Program-made: the position numbers and the translations under genes
Assembly (NCBI GenBank): GCA_019416775.1
Contig: DXWR01000037.1
Span: 1 to 8,270 of the forward strand
Reading direction: 5' to 3'
From: Oscillospiraceae bacterium
Lineage (GTDB): Bacteria; Bacillota; Clostridia; Oscillospirales; Ruminococcaceae
Length of the DNA: 8,270 nucleotides
Notes under the pieces: generated by a model
Told to the model about the DNA's origin: nothing
What the model saw: the letters and a program-made list of their open reading frames with translations, nothing else
Database searches by the model: none
Part shown: piece by piece, positions 6,403 through 8,270 of the stretch
Layout: each line of letters opens with the position of its first letter
Numbering within the stretch: position 1 is the stretch's first letter

Positions 6403-7008
6403 ATGAAGCAAAAACGATGTTGGGCTTTTAGTTGTGTTTTGGCCTTCATATGGGCTTTAACGGGCTGTACAGGAGAGGAAGCAGCGTTTTTCCCCTTGGA
6501 CACCGGTTCGGCAACGGAATTGCGGCAAAGTCAAACGGAGAGTTCCCAAACAGAAACATCCCCTTCGGATCAGCCGCTGCTTTCCCAGCCTCTTCCCGTT
6601 GAAACGACACCTTCCTCTCCATCGGAAATTGTTAGCAGCAGGCGGGGAGATACTGCCATGAAAATTAACGTCCAAATTGGAACCAGCACCTTTACAGCTA
6701 CCTTGGAACAAAATGACGCTGTGGATGAGTGGGTAGAGATGATGAGAAGTGCACCTGTTACTATTCAGATGAACGACTATGCCGGCTTTGAAAAGGTAGG
6801 ATCTTTAGGCAGAAACCTTCCTTCCAGTGACCAGCAAACCACTACGCAGCCCGGGGATATTGTACTGTATCAAAGCGATCAGATCGTGATATTTTACGGC
6901 ACTAATTCCTGGAGTTATACTCGATTAGGTAAAATTGACAACCTTTCCGGTTGGGAGGAGGCTCTGGGCAACGAAAATGTCACGGTGACCTTTTCTTTAT
7001 CGGAATAA
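6403..7008 (+). CDS. Lipoprotein with C-terminal cyclophilin-like domain
   Basis: The 201-residue product begins with a classic lipoprotein signal: basic MKQKR, a hydrophobic core and the lipobox LTGC with C22 as the modified cysteine, so it should be anchored on the outer face of the membrane. Residues 23-85 form a Ser/Thr/Gln/Pro-rich linker. Residues about 86-200 (MKINVQIGTSTFTATL through VTVTFSL) match the pattern of the small cyclophilin-like fold proteins. Those are usually about 115-residue cytosolic proteins, often coded near flavodoxins or reductases, with no proven activity known to me. The ATG at 6403 is preferred over 6397 because GAGGT (6391-6395) lies seven bases before it and only one base before 6397. 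An internal ATG (6658) with GGGGAG (6644-6649), eight bases upstream, could also produce the bare domain. It is divergent from lysR. The fold assignment is by pattern recognition only. Confidence 0.82.
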   Translation: MKQKRCWAFSCVLAFIWALTGCTGEEAAFFPLDTGSATELRQSQTESSQTETSPSDQPLLSQPLPVETTPSSPSEIVSSRRGDTAMKINVQIGTSTFTATLEQNDAVDEWVEMMRSAPVTIQMNDYAGFEKVGSLGRNLPSSDQQTTTQPGDIVLYQSDQIVIFYGTNSWSYTRLGKIDNLSGWEEALGNENVTVTFSLSE

Positions 7009-7023
7009 AGAGGAAAAACATAG

Positions 7024-7065
7024 AAAGCTTCCGAAAAACCAGCGGGAATGTATGTCAGCTTTTTT
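7024..7065 (+). terminator. Possible terminator of the lipoprotein gene
   Basis: AAAGC (7024-7028) pairs with GCTTT (7058-7062) and TTCC (7029-7032) with GGAA (7045-7048), leaving a nine-base bulge on the 3' side. Six T's follow (7060-7065). The structure begins 15 bases after the stop codon. The bulge makes it a weaker candidate than the other terminators here. Confidence 0.4.
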
Positions 7066-7205
7066 ATTGAGATGTTGGAATTAAAAAAGTGTCTAGAGTT
7101 TCTGCGCCGACGTTCAGCTGTAGACAGGTGGTAGTTCTGCGCTGGAGCACTTAGAAAATTCATTGAATTCAAAATGCTCATAAAGCATGTCTGAGAATAA
7201 AAACA
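7066..7205. other. Non-coding spacer with small inverted repeats
   Basis: No gene was found between the lipoprotein terminator and the hydrolase promoter. Two small inverted repeats are visible: GAGCA (7145-7149) / TGCTC (7175-7179), enclosing AATTC (7157-7161) / GAATT (7165-7169), and ATGCT (7174-7178) / AGCAT (7184-7188), separated by five bases. The two are mutually exclusive as structures. They lie upstream of the predicted hydrolase promoter and could be protein sites, but nothing ties them to a regulator. Confidence 0.3.
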
Positions 7206-7208
7206 AAG

Positions 7209-7254
7209 TATTTGCTATCCTGGTGAAAATGAAATAAAATAAAGATAGCAAATA
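7209..7254. repeat. Inverted repeat enclosing the hydrolase promoter (motif copies 2 and 3)
   Basis: TATTTGCTATC (7209-7219) and GATAGCAAATA (7244-7254) are perfect 11-bp inverted copies, with 24 bp between them and centres 35 bp apart. The spacer holds the -10 box. Copy 2 is part of a 14-bp block identical to 6187-6200. The spacing and the overlap with the promoter fit an operator better than a transcription terminator, since no T run follows. Confidence 0.75.
7212..7240 (+). promoter_or_regulatory. Promoter of the alpha/beta hydrolase gene
   Basis: TTGCTA (7212-7217) is followed after 17 bp by TAAAAT (7235-7240), one base off the -10 consensus. Transcription would start near 7247, leaving a leader of about 83 bases. 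The -35 box lies in one arm of an inverted repeat and the start point in the other, so a protein bound to both arms would sit across the promoter. This layout suggests regulation, most simply by the nearby LysR protein. Confidence 0.55.
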
Positions 7255-7268
7255 AACCGCTGCTCTTA

Positions 7269-7287
7269 CGCGGCAAGCGATTGCGCG
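7269..7287 (+). other. Hairpin with GCGA tetraloop in the hydrolase leader
   Basis: CGC-G-GCAA (7269-7276) pairs with TTGCGCG (7281-7287) over seven base pairs with G7272 bulged, closed by the loop GCGA (7277-7280), a stable GNRA tetraloop. It lies between the predicted transcription start (about 7247) and the ribosome site GGAGGA (7317-7322). It may protect the mRNA 5' end or bind a factor. It has no T run and is not a terminator. Confidence 0.45.
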
Positions 7288-7329
7288 ACCAATTCTTTAG
7301 AAAATAAGATTGAAATGGAGGAAGCTAAA

Positions 7330-8270
7330 ATGGAAGAAAAATTGGTTCTCACCCAGGAATGGGATAAAACCTTTCCCAAAAGCGATCAGATCAGCCACCG
7401 CAAGGTGACCTTCCACAACCGTTACGGCATTACATTAGCGGCCGACCTCTATCAACCCAAAGATGCACAGGGTAAGCTACCTGCCATTGCTGTTTGCGGC
7501 CCCTTTGGTGCGGTCAAGGAGCAGGCTTCTGGTCTCTATGCCCAAACCATGGCGGAACGGGGTTTTTTGACCATTGCCTTTGATCCCTCCTTTACAGGGG
7601 AAAGTGGTGGGCAGCCTCGGTATATGGCATCTCCCGACATCAATACCGAAGACTTCCAGGCGGCAGTGGATTTTCTGTCGGTGCAGGACAATGTGGATCC
7701 GGAAAAGATCGGCATCATCGGTATCTGCGGCTGGGGCGGCATGGCGTTGAACGTGGCGGCGCTGGATACCCGGATCAAAGCCACTGTGGCCTCCACCATG
7801 TACGATATGACTCGGGTGAATGCTAAGGGTTACTTTGATGCGGAAGATAGTGAACAAGCTCGCTACGACAAGAAAGTGGCTCTCAACGCTCAACGGATGG
7901 AAGATTACAAAAACGGCAGCTATGCCTTAGGCGGCGGCGTGGTGGATCCCCTGCCGGAGGACGCTCCCTTCTTTGTAAAGGATTACCACGATTACTACAA
8001 GACGCCCCGGGGCTATCATCCCCGTTCTTTGAACTCCAACGGCGGCTGGAATGTCACCGGTTGTATGTCCTTCCTTAACCAGCCGATTTTGCAGTACAGC
8101 AACGAGATTCGCAGTGCTGTTTTGGTGATCCATGGGGAAAAGGCTCATTCCTGCTACTTCAGCAAGGATGCCTTTGCCAATATGGTGAAGGACAATCCCT
8201 ATGCAGACAATAAAGAATTGATGATTATCCCGGGAGCGGTCCACACCGACCTGTACGACCGGACTGATAT
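7330..8270 (+). CDS. Alpha/beta hydrolase with Cys nucleophile (3' end outside window)
   Basis: The first 313 residues are present and the gene runs off the window edge without a stop; judging by the position of the catalytic histidine, only a short C-terminal piece is missing. The nucleophile elbow is GICGWGG (131-137), with C133 where most esterases have Ser, as in dienelactone hydrolase. The likely catalytic His is H305 (PGAVHTD). The acid is probably near E270 (VIHGEKAHS), but this is not certain. A strand and oxyanion-hole region (LPAIAVCGPFG, 50-60) and the segment RIKATVASTMYDMTRVNAKGYFD (148-170) fit the COG1073-like hydrolases. No signal peptide is seen, so it should be cytosolic. 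Its substrate is unknown; small esters or lactones are possible. The ATG has GGAGGA at 7317-7322, seven bases upstream. It follows the lipoprotein gene and shares its promoter motif. Confidence 0.88.
   Translation, partial: MEEKLVLTQEWDKTFPKSDQISHRKVTFHNRYGITLAADLYQPKDAQGKLPAIAVCGPFGAVKEQASGLYAQTMAERGFLTIAFDPSFTGESGGQPRYMASPDINTEDFQAAVDFLSVQDNVDPEKIGIIGICGWGGMALNVAALDTRIKATVASTMYDMTRVNAKGYFDAEDSEQARYDKKVALNAQRMEDYKNGSYALGGGVVDPLPEDAPFFVKDYHDYYKTPRGYHPRSLNSNGGWNVTGCMSFLNQPILQYSNEIRSAVLVIHGEKAHSCYFSKDAFANMVKDNPYADNKELMIIPGAVHTDLYDRTD

Noticed and set aside
6643..6651. RGD tripeptide at residues 81-83 of the lipoprotein, suggesting host-cell binding
   Set aside because: A three-residue match in a linker is expected by chance, and nothing else points to adhesion.
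7086..7152. Possible small gene in the spacer before the hydrolase
   Set aside because: The open frame is about 20 codons, has no good ribosome site, and matches nothing recognisable.
1..8270. CRISPR array, insertion sequence, prophage, toxin-antitoxin or tRNA/rRNA genes
   Set aside because: No regularly spaced repeats, transposase or integrase motifs, or tRNA-like cloverleaf sequences were seen on either strand.

Overview
The window looks like a chromosomal segment of a Firmicutes bacterium, probably a Clostridia-like gut anaerobe. The reasons are strong AGGAGG ribosome sites, sigma-A type promoters (several with an extended -10), a MarR/ABC/ABC efflux operon typical of that group, and a LysR-linked redox/hydrolase neighbourhood. 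The exact taxon cannot be fixed from the sequence. No rRNA, tRNA, CRISPR array, transposase or phage gene was seen.

Bases 1-4306 form one rightward operon. A strong extended -10 promoter (20-48) drives a MarR-type regulator (124-642). Its 3' end overlaps by 35 bp the first of two ABC half-transporters (608-2347), and the second half-transporter (2371-4257) follows after 23 bp. The two ABC proteins are complementary. The first has a degenerate ATPase site (Asp for the catalytic Glu, Gln for the switch His) and a normal signature motif. The second has an intact catalytic site and a degenerate signature. Together they should form a heterodimeric multidrug-type exporter whose expression is controlled by the MarR protein. 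A terminator closes the operon.

Bases 4307-4856 hold a stand-alone gene for a small two-helix membrane protein of unknown function, with its own promoter, a possible operator and a terminator. Bases 4857-5218 carry no confident gene: there is a strong hairpin, some coding-like scraps and another hairpin just past the end of lysR.

Bases 5219-8270 form a second unit. A leftward LysR-family regulator (5219-6115) is divergent from a rightward lipoprotein gene carrying a cyclophilin-like domain (6403-7008). This is followed by an alpha/beta hydrolase with a cysteine nucleophile (7330 to the window edge, 3' end missing). The most interesting signal is here: the promoters of the lipoprotein and the hydrolase share an identical 14-bp block that contains the -35 box. 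In the hydrolase promoter an inverted copy of its 11-bp core lies just after the -10 box, so the promoter sits inside an inverted repeat. This suggests that one regulator, most simply the adjacent LysR protein, controls both genes. No clearly new defence or mobile system was recognised.
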